From: Amycolatopsis alkalitolerans
GTDB taxonomy: Bacteria; Actinomycetota; Actinomycetes; Mycobacteriales; Pseudonocardiaceae
Direction of reading: 5' to 3'
Assembly: GCF_006152065.1 (NCBI RefSeq)
Contig: NZ_VDFW01000003.1
Coordinates: 186,001 to 250,000 of the forward strand
DNA length: 64,000 nucleotides
The notes beneath the pieces were generated by a model that made no database searches, was not told where the DNA came from, and saw nothing but the letters and a program-made list of their open reading frames with translations. Each line of letters starts with the position of its first letter. Position 1 is the first letter of the stretch. Below are positions 9,542 to 18,363 of the stretch, one piece after another. A program made the translations under genes and the position numbers.

Positions 9542-10838
9542 ATCCCTGTTCGGTCCGGCGCACGTCGGCGTCCGGAAGGCGGACGAGGTCGATCAGGATG
9601 TGCTTCCCGCCGTGCGGCAGCGCGCCCAGCACGGACGGGTCGGTCGAGCCGACGAGGCAGACGTCCGCGTGCTCGAGGACTTCCGCCACCGAGCCGGCCA
9701 GCAGTTGCCCGAGATGCGGCAGGCGGCTCTCGATGTACTCGCGGTTGGCGCCCATCAGCCGGGACAGGCTCACGTTCGCGTCGTAGATGCGCAGGTCGTA
9801 TCCCTTGCCCAGCAAGCGTTCCGCCAGTTCGACGAGCGGGCTCTCACGCAGGTCGTCGGTACCGGGTTTGAACGACAGCCCGAACAGTCCGACCTTGCGC
9901 TTTCCCGTGCGCGCGACCAGTTCGAACGCGCGGCGAAGGTGTTCCTCGTTGGAGGGCAGCACATGCGCGAGGATCGGCACCGAGACGTCGGCGCGGTGCG
10001 CGGCGTGCACGAGCCCGCGCAGGTCCTTCGGCAGGCACGAACCACCGAACGCGAATCCGGGCCGCAGGTAGGCCGGGCTGATGTTGAGCTTGCGGTCGGC
10101 GAGGAACACGTCCATCACACGGTGCGAGTCCAGCCCGAGCGCGTGGCAGATCGCGCCGAGTTCGTTCGCGAAGCCGATCTTCAAGCCGTGGAAGGCGTTG
10201 TCGGCGTACTTCGCCATTTCCGCGACCGGGATCGGCACGCGGAACACGTCCCCGGGCAGGCCTTCGTAGAGTGCGGCGACGGCGTCGCCGCTCGGCGGGT
10301 CGATCTCGCCGATGACCGTCTTCGGCGGCTCGAAGAAGTCCTTGACGCTGGTGCCTTCGCGCAGGAATTCCGGGTTGACCGCGACGCCGAACCCGACGCC
10401 CGCGGTCAGGCCCGAGGCCTTTTCCAGGATGGGCACCAGCAGTTCGAGGCACGTGCCCGGCAGCATCGTGCTGCGGAAGACGACGGTGTGCCGGTCCACC
10501 TTGTCCTTGAGGGCGGCGCCGATCTGTTCGGTGACCCGTTCCAGATAGGCGGTGGACAGGCTGCCGTTCGGCGCCGACGGCGTGCCGACGCAGATCAGCG
10601 AAATCTCGCTGTGCGCGATGGCTTCGGCGACGTCGTCCGTGGCCCGCAGCGCACCGGACCGCACGACTTGTTCGGTCAGCTCACCGATTCGTTCCTCGAC
10701 CACGGGCGCGCGCCCGCCGCGAACGAGCCCGACCTTGACCGGGTTGACATCGACCCCGATCACCTGATGGCCACGGCCGGCCAGGCACGCGGCGGACACG
10801 CAGCCGACGTAGCCGAGCCCGAAGACACTGATCTTCAT
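9522..10838 (-). CDS. AlgD-like nucleotide-sugar 6-dehydrogenase (GDP-mannose type likely)
   Basis: The protein is 438 residues, beginning MKISVFGLGYVG (NAD-binding Rossmann motif). The catalytic Cys is in GFAFGGSCLPKDLR, and the central and C-terminal UDP/GDP-sugar dehydrogenase domains follow (FKPGTDDLRESPLVELAERLLGKGY). The Cys motif and the LRESPLVELAE stretch match the AlgD (GDP-mannose 6-dehydrogenase) branch better than UDP-glucose dehydrogenases, judged from remembered family sequences. The predicted product is GDP-mannuronate, NAD-dependent, by two two-electron oxidations. It is the first gene of the minus-strand exopolysaccharide operon. Its Shine-Dalgarno lies inside a strong hairpin (see 10845-10890). 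Confidence 0.85.
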   Translation of the reverse strand: MKISVFGLGYVGCVSAACLAGRGHQVIGVDVNPVKVGLVRGGRAPVVEERIGELTEQVVRSGALRATDDVAEAIAHSEISLICVGTPSAPNGSLSTAYLERVTEQIGAALKDKVDRHTVVFRSTMLPGTCLELLVPILEKASGLTAGVGFGVAVNPEFLREGTSVKDFFEPPKTVIGEIDPPSGDAVAALYEGLPGDVFRVPIPVAEMAKYADNAFHGLKIGFANELGAICHALGLDSHRVMDVFLADRKLNISPAYLRPGFAFGGSCLPKDLRGLVHAAHRADVSVPILAHVLPSNEEHLRRAFELVARTGKRKVGLFGLSFKPGTDDLRESPLVELAERLLGKGYDLRIYDANVSLSRLMGANREYIESRLPHLGQLLAGSVAEVLEHADVCLVGSTDPSVLGALPHGGKHILIDLVRLPDADVRRTEQGYVGLAW

Positions 10839-10844
10839 GCAGAA

Positions 10845-10890
10845 ACTCCCGCCGCATCCGACTGCCCCAAGGGTCGGACGCAGCGGGAGT
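10845..10890 (-). promoter_or_regulatory. Hairpin sequestering the ribosome binding site of the AlgD-like gene
   Basis: Two 18-base arms (10873-10890 and 10845-10862) are inverted repeats with two G-T-type mismatches and a 10-base loop. In the minus-strand mRNA the 3' arm ends GGCGGGAGT, so the Shine-Dalgarno GGGAG, about 7 bases before the ATG at 10838, is base-paired. It could act as a translational switch or 5' stabiliser. It could also terminate the upstream LLM gene, although only a short T run follows. Confidence 0.6.
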
Positions 10891-10940
10891 GTCGTTACAG
10901 CACTACCTTTTCGTGAATGACTTCCCGGCCCGTGTCGTGA

Positions 10941-11813
10941 TCAGAAATTCGCCGCCTCGGGAATGACGTCCTTCGCGAAGATCTCGAATGGCTTGAGTTC
11001 GGGAACCGTCGGGCAGTACCCGATCGCGGCGTCCACGCCGAGGCCGGACAGCCGCCGCAGTTCGGTCAGCAACTCTCCGGTCCGTTCGCCGTTCGCCCCG
11101 ATGTCCATCGGGTGGTAGACGGTCTTGGTGATCTCGTCGTAATCGCGGCCTTCCTTCTCACAATGGCCGCGCAGGACGTCGAGTTTGTGTTCGAGTTCGG
11201 GGCCGTTGAAGATATTGCAGGCGTCGCCGTACTTCGCGACGAATCGCAGGGTCTTCTGTTCCCCGCTACCGCCGACCATGATCGGTGGATGCGGTTCGCT
11301 GAGCGCCTGCGGATGGTTGATCAGCCGCTCGGCGTGGATGTAGTCGCCTTCGAACGGGCCGTCGTCGTCGGAGAACATCTGGCGGATGTAGCGCAGGGCC
11401 TCCTCGAGCATTTCGAACCGCTCCTTCGTGGCGGGGAACGGAAAGCCGAGCCCGCGCGACTCTTCTTCGTTCCAGCCGGCGCCGATGCCGAGCACCGCCC
11501 GCCCGCCGGAGAGCACGTCGAGCGTGGTGACGGCCTTGGCGAGCACGCCCGGCTGCCGGTAGATCACACCGGTGATCACGGTGAGCAGCTTGGCCCGCCT
11601 CGTATGCGCGGCGAGGTAGCCCAGCGTCGTGTACGCCTCGAGCATGTCGTTCTCGGCCGGGCCGACGGAGGAGATCTGGAAGAAATGGTCCATCACCGCG
11701 AGGTATTCGAACCCGGCGTCGTCCGCGGCGCGGGCGACTCCGGCGAGTTCGGCACCCAGCTTGGCCGGACCGTTGGGCCAGGTGAAATTGGGAATCTGCA
11801 GTCCGAGTTTCAT
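10941..11813 (-). CDS. LLM-class F420-dependent oxidoreductase
   Basis: The protein is 290 residues in the luciferase-like monooxygenase TIM-barrel family. Typical segments are EYLAVMDHF, GRAVLGIGAGWNEEE and PIMVGGSGEQKTLR, of the kind found in F420-using actinobacterial members (TIGR03560-like). It probably performs hydride transfer from F420H2 or FMNH2 to an unknown substrate. The start is supported by GGAGG 7 bases before the ATG. The spacer to the AlgD-like gene is about 100 bases and contains the hairpin, so co-transcription is uncertain. Confidence 0.88.
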   Translation of the reverse strand: MKLGLQIPNFTWPNGPAKLGAELAGVARAADDAGFEYLAVMDHFFQISSVGPAENDMLEAYTTLGYLAAHTRRAKLLTVITGVIYRQPGVLAKAVTTLDVLSGGRAVLGIGAGWNEEESRGLGFPFPATKERFEMLEEALRYIRQMFSDDDGPFEGDYIHAERLINHPQALSEPHPPIMVGGSGEQKTLRFVAKYGDACNIFNGPELEHKLDVLRGHCEKEGRDYDEITKTVYHPMDIGANGERTGELLTELRRLSGLGVDAAIGYCPTVPELKPFEIFAKDVIPEAANF

Positions 11814-11858
11814 GGAAATACCTCCATGGCCGAACCTATACCTGGATCGGCTCCAGGA

Positions 11859-12788
11859 TCAGAATCCGTCGATCGCGTACAGCTGATCGTGCAGTGGGTC
11901 GGTGACGCAGACGGCCGCCGTGCGCTGATCGATGGCCATTCCACCGGGATTGATCCCGAGCGAAAGCTGGTCGACGATCTTCCCGGCGAAGCCGTCGATC
12001 TTGACCAGCCCGTCGGGACCTCCGTTGGCGTAGACGGTGTTGCTCGCCTGGTGCACCACGACCGACGAAGCCTCGCTGCGCAGGATGACCTTCGCGCGCT
12101 CCGTACGGGATGCACCATCGATCACGGACAGGTGGTGAATTCCCGAATTGGCCACATACACCGTATTGCTCGCCTCGTGCAGGGCCAAACCTGACGGCCC
12201 CGCGCCGGTCGCGATGCTCGCCGTGAAGTCGCCCGAGCCGAGGTCGAGCACCTCGACGGTGCCGGCGGCGGGGTTCGTCAGGTAGGCGACCTGACGCTGC
12301 CCGTCGACCCGGATGCCGCCGAATCCCTTGCCAGGCCCGCGCAGCAGGCCGGTGAGCGTTCCGGCGATGGTGTCGATCACGGCGACGGAGCCGGTGGTGC
12401 CGCTGGCGACGTAAAGGCGGTTCATGGTCGTGTCGAGGTCGAGCACCGCGGCGCCGGGGCCGCCGGCGACGACGCTGCGGAGCCTGCCGTCGGGGTCGAG
12501 GACGGTGACCGTGCCCGCGTTCTTGCTGGCGGCGTAGACCTGACCGTCTACTTCGTCGATGGCCAGATCGGTCGGCTTGCCACCGACGGCGACGGTGGCA
12601 CCGTTGGCGACCGACACGCTGCCGTCGCTGTTCCCGACGTAGGTGACGCCGAGCCTGGAGTTCACCGCGACGACCACCGGGCCGGGCCCCACACGGAAGG
12701 TGCGGACGCGGGGATCGGCTTCGGCGGGGGAGACGGCCACGGCGCCGAAAGCCGCCATCATGGTGAAAAGTGCACGCCTGCCGAACAT
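11859..12788 (-). CDS. Secreted YncE-like beta-propeller protein
   Basis: The protein is 309 residues from an ATG at 12788, with AAGGGAGG just upstream. A signal peptide is visible: MFGRRALF, a hydrophobic stretch, then SPAEADP with a probable cut after AEA. The mature part is a string of repeated blades (TVYVANSG, RLYVASGTTGSVAVID, TVYANGG) typical of YncE/YVTN seven-blade propellers. Such proteins are exported and bind ligands or surfaces, with no enzymatic residues obvious. It is divergent from htpX; a different upstream start would place the signal peptide internally. Confidence 0.8.
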   Translation of the reverse strand: MFGRRALFTMMAAFGAVAVSPAEADPRVRTFRVGPGPVVVAVNSRLGVTYVGNSDGSVSVANGATVAVGGKPTDLAIDEVDGQVYAASKNAGTVTVLDPDGRLRSVVAGGPGAAVLDLDTTMNRLYVASGTTGSVAVIDTIAGTLTGLLRGPGKGFGGIRVDGQRQVAYLTNPAAGTVEVLDLGSGDFTASIATGAGPSGLALHEASNTVYVANSGIHHLSVIDGASRTERAKVILRSEASSVVVHQASNTVYANGGPDGLVKIDGFAGKIVDQLSLGINPGGMAIDQRTAAVCVTDPLHDQLYAIDGF

Positions 12789-12917
12789 CCCGCCTCCCTT
12801 GTGGAACTCTAACCTGAACGTGGTGTGACGTCCGGCCGCGCGCGGTGAGAGCACCGTTACGGTGGAACTTTCACTGGCTACTCACGCGTTCACCTCTCGG
12901 AAGGAGGCGGTGAGCCA

Positions 12918-13790
12918 GTGCACAGGCATCAGAACGGGTTGAAGACAGCGCTGCTGCTCGGCCTGCTGAGTGCCATCATCGTCGGGATCAGCTCGCTGTT
13001 CGGGCGGACGGCGCTGGTGATCGGGCTGGTGCTCGCGCTGGGGATGAACGCCTACGCCTACTTCAATTCGGACAGGCTGGCGCTGCGCGCCATGCGGGCA
13101 CGCCCGGTGTCGGAGGCCGAGCAGCCCGCGATGTACCGGATCGTGCGCGAACTCGCGACGTCCGCGCGGCAGCCGATGCCCAGCCTGTACGTGAGCCCGA
13201 CGGCCGCGCCGAACGCGTTCGCCACCGGTCGCAATCCCCGGCACGCGGCGGTCTGCTGCACGACCGGCATCCTCGGCCTGCTGAACGAGCGCGAACTGCG
13301 TGCCGTGCTCGGCCACGAACTTTCGCACGTGTACAACCGCGACATCCTGATCGCGTGCGTCGCCGGGGCACTGGCCAGCATGGTGAGCGTGCTGGCGAAT
13401 CTCGCGATGTTCGCCGGCCTCTTCGGCGGCGGCAGCGATCGCGAGGACGGGAACCCGCTGGTTTCGCTGCTGCTGATCCTGGTCGGCCCGATCGCCGCGG
13501 CGGTCATCCGCCTGGCCGTGAGCCGGTCGCGTGAGTACCAGGCGGACGCGTCCGGCGCGGAACTGACCGGGGACCCGCTGGCCCTGGCCTCCGCGCTGCG
13601 GAAGCTCGAGGCCGGCACCAGGCGCGCGCCGCTGGTGCCGGAGCCGCAACTGGTTTCGCAGTCGCATCTGATGATCGCGAACCCGTTCCGCCCCGGCGAG
13701 TCGTTCACGCGCCTGTTCTCGACCCACCCCCCGATGGCCGACCGCATCGCCCGCCTGGAGGAAATGGCGCGCCGCGGCTACCGGTACTGA
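12918..13790 (+). CDS. htpX: M48 family zinc metalloprotease HtpX
   Basis: The protein is 290 residues from a GTG start with AAGGAGG 10 bases upstream. Two N-terminal membrane helices (about residues 10-50) precede the catalytic domain with HELSH (zinc ligands H133 and H137, catalytic E134). Two more hydrophobic segments follow, then SREYQAD with the third zinc ligand near E206. HtpX degrades misfolded or damaged membrane proteins at the cytoplasmic face. The 3' end overlaps the convergent rfbA gene by 13 bases, so each transcript reads into the other. Confidence 0.93.
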   Translation: MHRHQNGLKTALLLGLLSAIIVGISSLFGRTALVIGLVLALGMNAYAYFNSDRLALRAMRARPVSEAEQPAMYRIVRELATSARQPMPSLYVSPTAAPNAFATGRNPRHAAVCCTTGILGLLNERELRAVLGHELSHVYNRDILIACVAGALASMVSVLANLAMFAGLFGGGSDREDGNPLVSLLLILVGPIAAAVIRLAVSRSREYQADASGAELTGDPLALASALRKLEAGTRRAPLVPEPQLVSQSHLMIANPFRPGESFTRLFSTHPPMADRIARLEEMARRGYRY

Positions 13791-14662
13791 GCTCCCGCGG
13801 CCCGGGCCACCGCCGTCACGTAGTCCCCGTAGCCGGACTTCGAAAGCTTCAGCCCGAGCGCGAGGCACTGGTCCGGGTCGATGTAACCCATGCGCAGCGC
13901 GACCTCCTCGAGGCACGCGATGCGCACGCCCGTCCGGTGTTCCAGCACCTGCACGAACTGCGCGGCCTCCAGCAGCGAGTCGTGTGTGCCGGTGTCGAGC
14001 CAGGCGAAACCGCGCCCGAGGTCGACCAGCTTCGCGCGCCCTTCCCGCAGGTACGTCAGGTTGACGTCGGTGATCTCCAGCTCCCCGCGCGTCGACGGCT
14101 TCAGCCCGCGCGAGATCTCGACCACCTGGTTGTCGTAGAAGTACAGGCCGGTGATCGCCTTGTTGGACCTGGGCTCTCGCGGCTTCTCCTCGATCGAGAG
14201 CAGCCGCCCGTCCCGGTCGGTCTCACCGACGCCGTAACGCCGTGGATCCTTCACCGGGTACCCGAACAGCACGCAACCGTCCAGTTCGGACAATTCCTGC
14301 TGCATGCGGCCGGAGAATCCCTGACCGTAGAAGATGTTGTCGCCCAGCACGAGCGCGACGTCGTCGTCGCCGATGAAGTCCGCACCGATCAGGAACGCCT
14401 CGGCGAGCCCGTTCGGCGCCGCTTGCTCGGCGTAGCTCAGCCGCAGGCCGAACTGGTCCCCGGAGCCGAGCAGGCGCTGGAAGCTCGGGAGATCCGTGGG
14501 CGTCGAGATGATCAGGATCTCGCGGATGCCGGCGAGCATCAGCACCGAGATGGGGTAGTAGATCATCGGCTTGTCGTAGACCGGCAGCAGTTGCTTGGAC
14601 ACCGCCTGGGTGATCGGGTGCAGCCGCGTGCCGCTGCCGCCCGCCAGCACGATGCCCTTCAT
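13778..14662 (-). CDS. rfbA: Glucose-1-phosphate thymidylyltransferase
   Basis: The protein is 294 residues, beginning [18 protein letters not shown], the signature of sugar nucleotidylyltransferases. [15 protein letters not shown] and [14 protein letters not shown] are typical of RmlA. The enzyme makes dTDP-glucose from dTTP and glucose-1-phosphate, the first step to dTDP-rhamnose (linker to arabinogalactan) and other deoxysugars. The remaining rml genes are not in this window. The start at 14662 is set by the conserved N-terminus; longer in-frame starts would run into the operator region. Confidence 0.93.
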   Translation of the reverse strand: MKGIVLAGGSGTRLHPITQAVSKQLLPVYDKPMIYYPISVLMLAGIREILIISTPTDLPSFQRLLGSGDQFGLRLSYAEQAAPNGLAEAFLIGADFIGDDDVALVLGDNIFYGQGFSGRMQQELSELDGCVLFGYPVKDPRRYGVGETDRDGRLLSIEEKPREPRSNKAITGLYFYDNQVVEISRGLKPSTRGELEITDVNLTYLREGRAKLVDLGRGFAWLDTGTHDSLLEAAQFVQVLEHRTGVRIACLEEVALRMGYIDPDQCLALGLKLSKSGYGDYVTAVARAAGAQYR

Positions 14663-14716
14663 CGCGTTCCCCCTCGTCCGAGTTTCAGCCTTTCGGGGAG
14701 ATACCCTAGCGGCTCC

Positions 14717-14745
14717 ATTTACATGCATTCAGTCTGTATGTAAAT
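14717..14745. promoter_or_regulatory. Candidate TetR operator upstream of the hydrolase-TetR pair
   Basis: A 29-bp dyad has perfect 8-bp outer arms (ATTTACAT and ATGTAAAT) and is AT-rich in an otherwise GC-rich setting. It ends 8 bases before the ATG of the hydrolase gene, so a bound dimer would block transcription. The TetR-family protein encoded by the second gene of the pair is the obvious candidate ligand (inference). Confidence 0.65.
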
Positions 14746-14753
14746 TAGGTCGC

Positions 14754-15650
14754 ATGACGACACAAGAACGCCGCGCCACCCTGCCGCAGGGTGAAGTGCG
14801 CTACTACGAACAGGGCACCGGTCGTCCGATCGTCTTCGTGCACGGCGTGCTGACCAACGCCAAGCTGTGGCGGAAGGTCGCGCCCGCCGTGGCCGAGGCG
14901 GGCTTCCGGTGCATCACGCCCGACTGGCCGCTCGGCTCGCACGAGCTGCCGATGAGAGCCGCGGCAGACCTGAGCCCGGTCGGCCAGGCCGAGGTGATCG
15001 CCGATTTCCTCGACGCGCTCGACCTGCACGACGTGACTCTCGTGGCGAACGACACCGGCGGCGCGCTGACCCAGATCATGCTTTCGCGCCGTCCGGACCG
15101 GGTCGCGCGCGTCGTGCTGACCCCGTCGGACAGCTTCGACTACTTCTTCCCGAACCTCTTCAAACCGTTGACGGCGCTTGCCCGCGTGCCCGGTTCGATG
15201 CTCCCGCTCTCGCGACTGGTGCGAATCAGGGCGTTGTGGCCGCTGCCGTTCCTGTTCGGCTGGGTCGTCAAGCACCCGCTCCCGCGTGAGATCGCGGAGG
15301 CCTACCTCCGGCCGTTCCAGCGCTCGCCCGGTGTCCGCCGTGATCTGCGGAAGTTGCTCCGCGGGGTCGATTCGCGGCTCACCCTGGCCGCGGCGGACAA
15401 GCTCCGGACGTTCGATCGCCCGGTGCTGCTGGTGTGGGGGAGCGAGGAGAAGCTCTTCCCGCTCAAGCTGGCGCACCGCCTTGCCGGGGTGTTCCCGGAC
15501 GCCCGCCTCGTCACCGTGCCGGACACGTACACGTTCATCTCGGAGGACCAGCCCGAGGTGCTGGTGCAGCGGATTCTCGAGTTCATGGCAGGCTTCGGCA
15601 CGTGCGACGCACCCAGCAAGACCGTTCCAACAGCACAAAAGCCGCGCTGA
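14754..15650 (+). CDS. Alpha/beta-fold hydrolase, haloalkane-dehalogenase-like
   Basis: The protein is 298 residues. The oxyanion HG motif (IVFVHGVLTN) and a nucleophile elbow with Asp rather than Ser (LVANDTGGALTQ) place it with the haloalkane dehalogenase/epoxide hydrolase branch. Near the C-terminus the segment that normally reads H-F-x-x-E-D-x-P reads TFISEDQPE, so the usual base histidine seems to be Thr. It may therefore be non-hydrolytic or use another residue. The gene is probably co-transcribed with the following TetR gene, which it overlaps, and is controlled by the dyad just upstream. Confidence 0.8.
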   Translation: MTTQERRATLPQGEVRYYEQGTGRPIVFVHGVLTNAKLWRKVAPAVAEAGFRCITPDWPLGSHELPMRAAADLSPVGQAEVIADFLDALDLHDVTLVANDTGGALTQIMLSRRPDRVARVVLTPSDSFDYFFPNLFKPLTALARVPGSMLPLSRLVRIRALWPLPFLFGWVVKHPLPREIAEAYLRPFQRSPGVRRDLRKLLRGVDSRLTLAAADKLRTFDRPVLLVWGSEEKLFPLKLAHRLAGVFPDARLVTVPDTYTFISEDQPEVLVQRILEFMAGFGTCDAPSKTVPTAQKPR

Positions 15651-16207
15651 TGGCCGCCGCCCGCGAGCTGTTCGCCGCTCGGGGCTACTCCGACGTGCCC
15701 GCGGACGAGATCGTGCGGGCCGCCGGGGTTACGCGAGGCGCGCTCTACCACCACTACGGCGACAAGAAGGGCCTGTTCGAGGCTGTGGTGGAAGCGGTCG
15801 AAATCGAGCTCACGATCGAGGTCGAGGGAGTACTGAAAGCCGCGGCGGATCCGTTGAGCGGCATGTTGAGCGCGCTCGAGGCGTTCCTGACGGCATGCTT
15901 GCGGGACGAGGTCCGGCAGATCTCGCTGACCGACGCACCGGCGGTGCTCGGCTGGGCCGCGATGCGGGAACTCGAGGCGCGGTACGGCCTCGGGTTGCTG
16001 GAACGCACCCTCGAAAAGGCGATGGCGGACGAGCTGATCGTGGCGCAGCCGGTGCGCGCGCTCGCGCAACTGGTGCTGAGCGCGGTGATGGAAGCGGCGC
16101 GGATGATCGCCGCCTCGGCCACCCCGGAGACGGCGCGCGCCGAGGTCCAGCAGGTGCTGGGTACCTGGTTCGCGGGCCTGCTGGTGGGGAGCGGGCAGTC
16201 CGGCTGA
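15602..16207 (+). CDS. TetR/AcrR family transcriptional regulator
   Basis: The chosen GTG at 15602 gives 201 residues and keeps the whole first helix (TKAALMAAARELFAARG). An ATG at 15650 would clip it. The DNA-binding helix-turn-helix reads SDVPADEIVRAAGVTRGALYHHYGDK, a typical TetR head, and the C-terminal domain is alpha-helical with unknown ligand. It overlaps the end of the hydrolase gene by 49 bases, so the two are one transcript and this is probably an autoregulating local repressor. It is convergent with the sialidase-like gene, 20 bases away. Confidence 0.87.
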   Translation: MRRTQQDRSNSTKAALMAAARELFAARGYSDVPADEIVRAAGVTRGALYHHYGDKKGLFEAVVEAVEIELTIEVEGVLKAAADPLSGMLSALEAFLTACLRDEVRQISLTDAPAVLGWAAMRELEARYGLGLLERTLEKAMADELIVAQPVRALAQLVLSAVMEAARMIAASATPETARAEVQQVLGTWFAGLLVGSGQSG

Positions 16208-16227
16208 TCACCGCACCGGTGGCCGCT

Positions 16228-17367
16228 TCAGTTCGCCGGTCCCTTGCCGAAGTAGGTGGTGCACAACCCGTTTTCGTAGTCGGCGGCGATCTCCAGGACG
16301 TCCCGGCCGCCGTCCACCGGCAGCAGGGCTGAGCTGTAGTTCGGGCAGAAGTCGTTGAAGGCCGACGGCACCCGCACCGGTGCCGGGACCTCGTGCCACG
16401 GGCCGGCGCCGAAGTCGTCGTTGGCGAGCAGCACCTGGCCGTTCGTGGGGAGCGGGTCGCCCTTGGGGTTCGTGTAGAGCTGCCCGACCATGAGGATCCG
16501 CGTGCCGTTCGGGCCGCCGGGGAACAAGGTCACCGTCTGCGCGTGCTGGAAGTAGTCGCCGCCCGGAGCGACCACGCGCGTGCCCGGGTCGCCGGGGTCG
16601 CCGAAGTTCGCGCCGTCGGGGGAGATCTTGAAGTACGGGTTGCAGTACAGCTTGCCGTAGTTGCAGATCTCGTACCCGAAGTAGTAGCGCCCGTCCGGCA
16701 GGCGGCGTACCTGCGGCATGCCGGGGCGAACCCGGTCGGGCGGGATCGCGAGCGTGAGCTGCTTGGTGCCCCAGTGAATCCCGTCGGTCGAGCCGACGCG
16801 GTTGAGCACCTGGGCGTAGCGCGGAGCCTCCGTCTCGTCGGCGAAGTGCAGCCACAACGTGCCACCGGCGTCGACGTCGAACTCGGGCTCCCACACACCG
16901 TCGTCGTTGTGGGAACGGGCCGCCTCGGACAGGAAGGACCACCGGCGCCCGCCGTCGCGGCTGGCCCAGATCTTGATCGCCATGCGCCGCTCGGGGCCGG
17001 CGCTCTGCCCGTAGCTCGCCGCCCACAGGAGCGTGCCCGCGCGGAGGCTGCCGATCCGGCGGGGCAGTTCGAAGAGGGTGCCGCAGCACTCGCCCTTGAC
17101 GCCTTCGGGGTCGCGGATCTGGCCGATCTGATGGAAGCTCGCGCCCTCGTCGGTGCTCTCGAAAACCGGCGCGAACGGCCCACCGGCGTCCCAACCACTG
17201 ACCGCGGCGATGATGCGCCCTTTGTAGACCCCGTGCTCGAGCCGGACGAGCCGGGGATACGACCCCACCGCGAGCCGCTGCCGCTCCGCCCCCTGCGCCG
17301 GCGGGGCCATGCCTACCAGGAGCAACACGGCCAGTAGCAACACAGCGCACTTCCGCCCACGGCGCAT
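16228..17367 (-). CDS. Secreted sialidase-like (BNR/Asp-box) beta-propeller protein
   Basis: The protein is 379 residues with a clear signal peptide (MRRGRKCAVLLL ... PPAQGAE). Asp-box-like turns such as STDEGASF, SRDGGRRW, STDGIHW and SPDGANF recur across the length, as in exo-alpha-sialidase-type propellers. The complete sialidase active site (arginine triad, Tyr/Glu) was not demonstrated, so it may be a non-catalytic carbohydrate-binding or glycosidase-like secreted protein. The ATG at 17367 has AGGAACAGGG just upstream. The gene appears monocistronic. Confidence 0.72.
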   Translation of the reverse strand: MRRGRKCAVLLLAVLLLVGMAPPAQGAERQRLAVGSYPRLVRLEHGVYKGRIIAAVSGWDAGGPFAPVFESTDEGASFHQIGQIRDPEGVKGECCGTLFELPRRIGSLRAGTLLWAASYGQSAGPERRMAIKIWASRDGGRRWSFLSEAARSHNDDGVWEPEFDVDAGGTLWLHFADETEAPRYAQVLNRVGSTDGIHWGTKQLTLAIPPDRVRPGMPQVRRLPDGRYYFGYEICNYGKLYCNPYFKISPDGANFGDPGDPGTRVVAPGGDYFQHAQTVTLFPGGPNGTRILMVGQLYTNPKGDPLPTNGQVLLANDDFGAGPWHEVPAPVRVPSAFNDFCPNYSSALLPVDGGRDVLEIAADYENGLCTTYFGKGPAN

Positions 17368-17543
17368 TCCCTGTTCCTCTCACGCAGAGTACAGGAATTA
17401 CATCACGGGGTAATCGGAATCGCAGTCAGACTTCGCCCCATGGTGCGTTGCGCGCTGGCTTCGCGGCGGTCGATTCCGCGTGATCAGGCCGCTCGTCGAA
17501 GGTCGGAGCCCGCGCGTCCCGGAATTCGGCGGTGCGCTCCTGG

Positions 17544-18035
17544 TCAGCGATAGTTCGTGAACTGGAGGGCGATGTCGAAGTCCTTGCCCTTGAGCAGGGC
17601 GATGACGTCCTGAAGGTGGTCCTTCTTCTTGCCGGTCACGCGCAACTGGTCGCCCTGGATCTGGGCCTGCACGCCCTTGGGTCCCTCGTCGCGGATGAAC
17701 TTCGCGATCTGCTTGGCCTTGTCCGACGCGATGCCCTGGATGATCTTGCCGTTGACCTTGTAGATCTTGCCCGAGACAGCGGGCTCACCCGGTTCGAACG
17801 CCTTCAGCGAGATCCCGCGCTTGATCAGCTTCTCCTTGAACACCTCGACCGCCGCGAGCGCACGTTCCTCGGTCTCGGCCTCGAAGGCGATCGCCTCTTC
17901 CCCGGACCAGGCGACCTTCGCGTTGACGCCCCGGAAGTCGAACCGTGTGGACAGTTCCCGCGCCGCCTGGTTCAAGGCGTTGTCCACCTCCTGGCGATCG
18001 ACCTTGCTCACCACATCGAAAGACGGATCCGCCAC
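17544..18035 (-). CDS. YajQ family nucleotide-binding protein
   Basis: The protein is 163 residues, full length for the family, beginning [24 protein letters not shown], with the conserved STRFDFRGV segment and C-terminal IALQFTNYR. It has two RRM-like folds. Some family members bind cyclic di-GMP and others bind tRNA or RNA; an EAL-domain phosphodiesterase occurs later in this window, but no direct link is shown. It is transcribed away from tRNA-Tyr. The 176 bases between it and the sialidase-like gene contain no gene. Confidence 0.92.
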   Translation of the reverse strand: MADPSFDVVSKVDRQEVDNALNQAARELSTRFDFRGVNAKVAWSGEEAIAFEAETEERALAAVEVFKEKLIKRGISLKAFEPGEPAVSGKIYKVNGKIIQGIASDKAKQIAKFIRDEGPKGVQAQIQGDQLRVTGKKKDHLQDVIALLKGKDFDIALQFTNYR

Positions 18036-18158
18036 GTGTCCCTACCTCGTACGCTCGCGTTGTCGGCCAGGCCACACCCTAGCGCCGCCCCCGTCACCCC
18101 GGTTGCCCCCGTCGCCGGGCGGTTCTGTACGCTGTCGCTGGCTGGTTCACCCGGCCAT

Positions 18159-18240
18159 GGCGGGTTGCCCGAGCGGCCAAAGGGATCTGACTGTAAATCA
18201 GACGGCACTGCCTTCAGAGGTTCGAATCCTCTACCCGCCA
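18159..18240 (+). tRNA. tRNA-Tyr (GTA)
   Basis: This is an 82-base class II tRNA with acceptor arms GGCGGGT and ACCCGCC, a long variable arm, anticodon GTA in the CTGTAAAT loop, T-loop TTCGAATC and discriminator A. The 3' CCA is not encoded. Its 3' 48 bases are duplicated at 24502-24549, marking it as the attachment site of the adjacent island. Confidence 0.95.
18193..18240 (+). repeat. attL-type direct repeat (3' end of tRNA-Tyr)
   Basis: These 48 bases, from the anticodon to the discriminator, match 24502-24549 with three mismatches and one shared extra C after. The intact copy is on this side, as usual when a tyrosine integrase restores the tRNA gene. Confidence 0.85.
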
Positions 18241-18250
18241 CACCAGCTCA

Positions 18251-18290
18251 AACACCCCCATGACCTGCACGAACAGGGCATGGGGGTGTT
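18251..18290 (+). terminator. Hairpin terminator of tRNA-Tyr
   Basis: A 12-bp perfect stem (AACACCCCCATG with its complement), extended by 4 bp after one mismatch, lies 10 bases after the tRNA and is followed by CTTGT. The structure is clear; the T run is weak, as is usual in actinomycetes. Confidence 0.7.
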
Positions 18291-18363
18291 CTTGTATGTG
18301 TCCGGTGCCGTCCGGCCGTGACCGGTCCTCAACGGGGTTCCCTGCCCAATGCGTGCCCACGGC

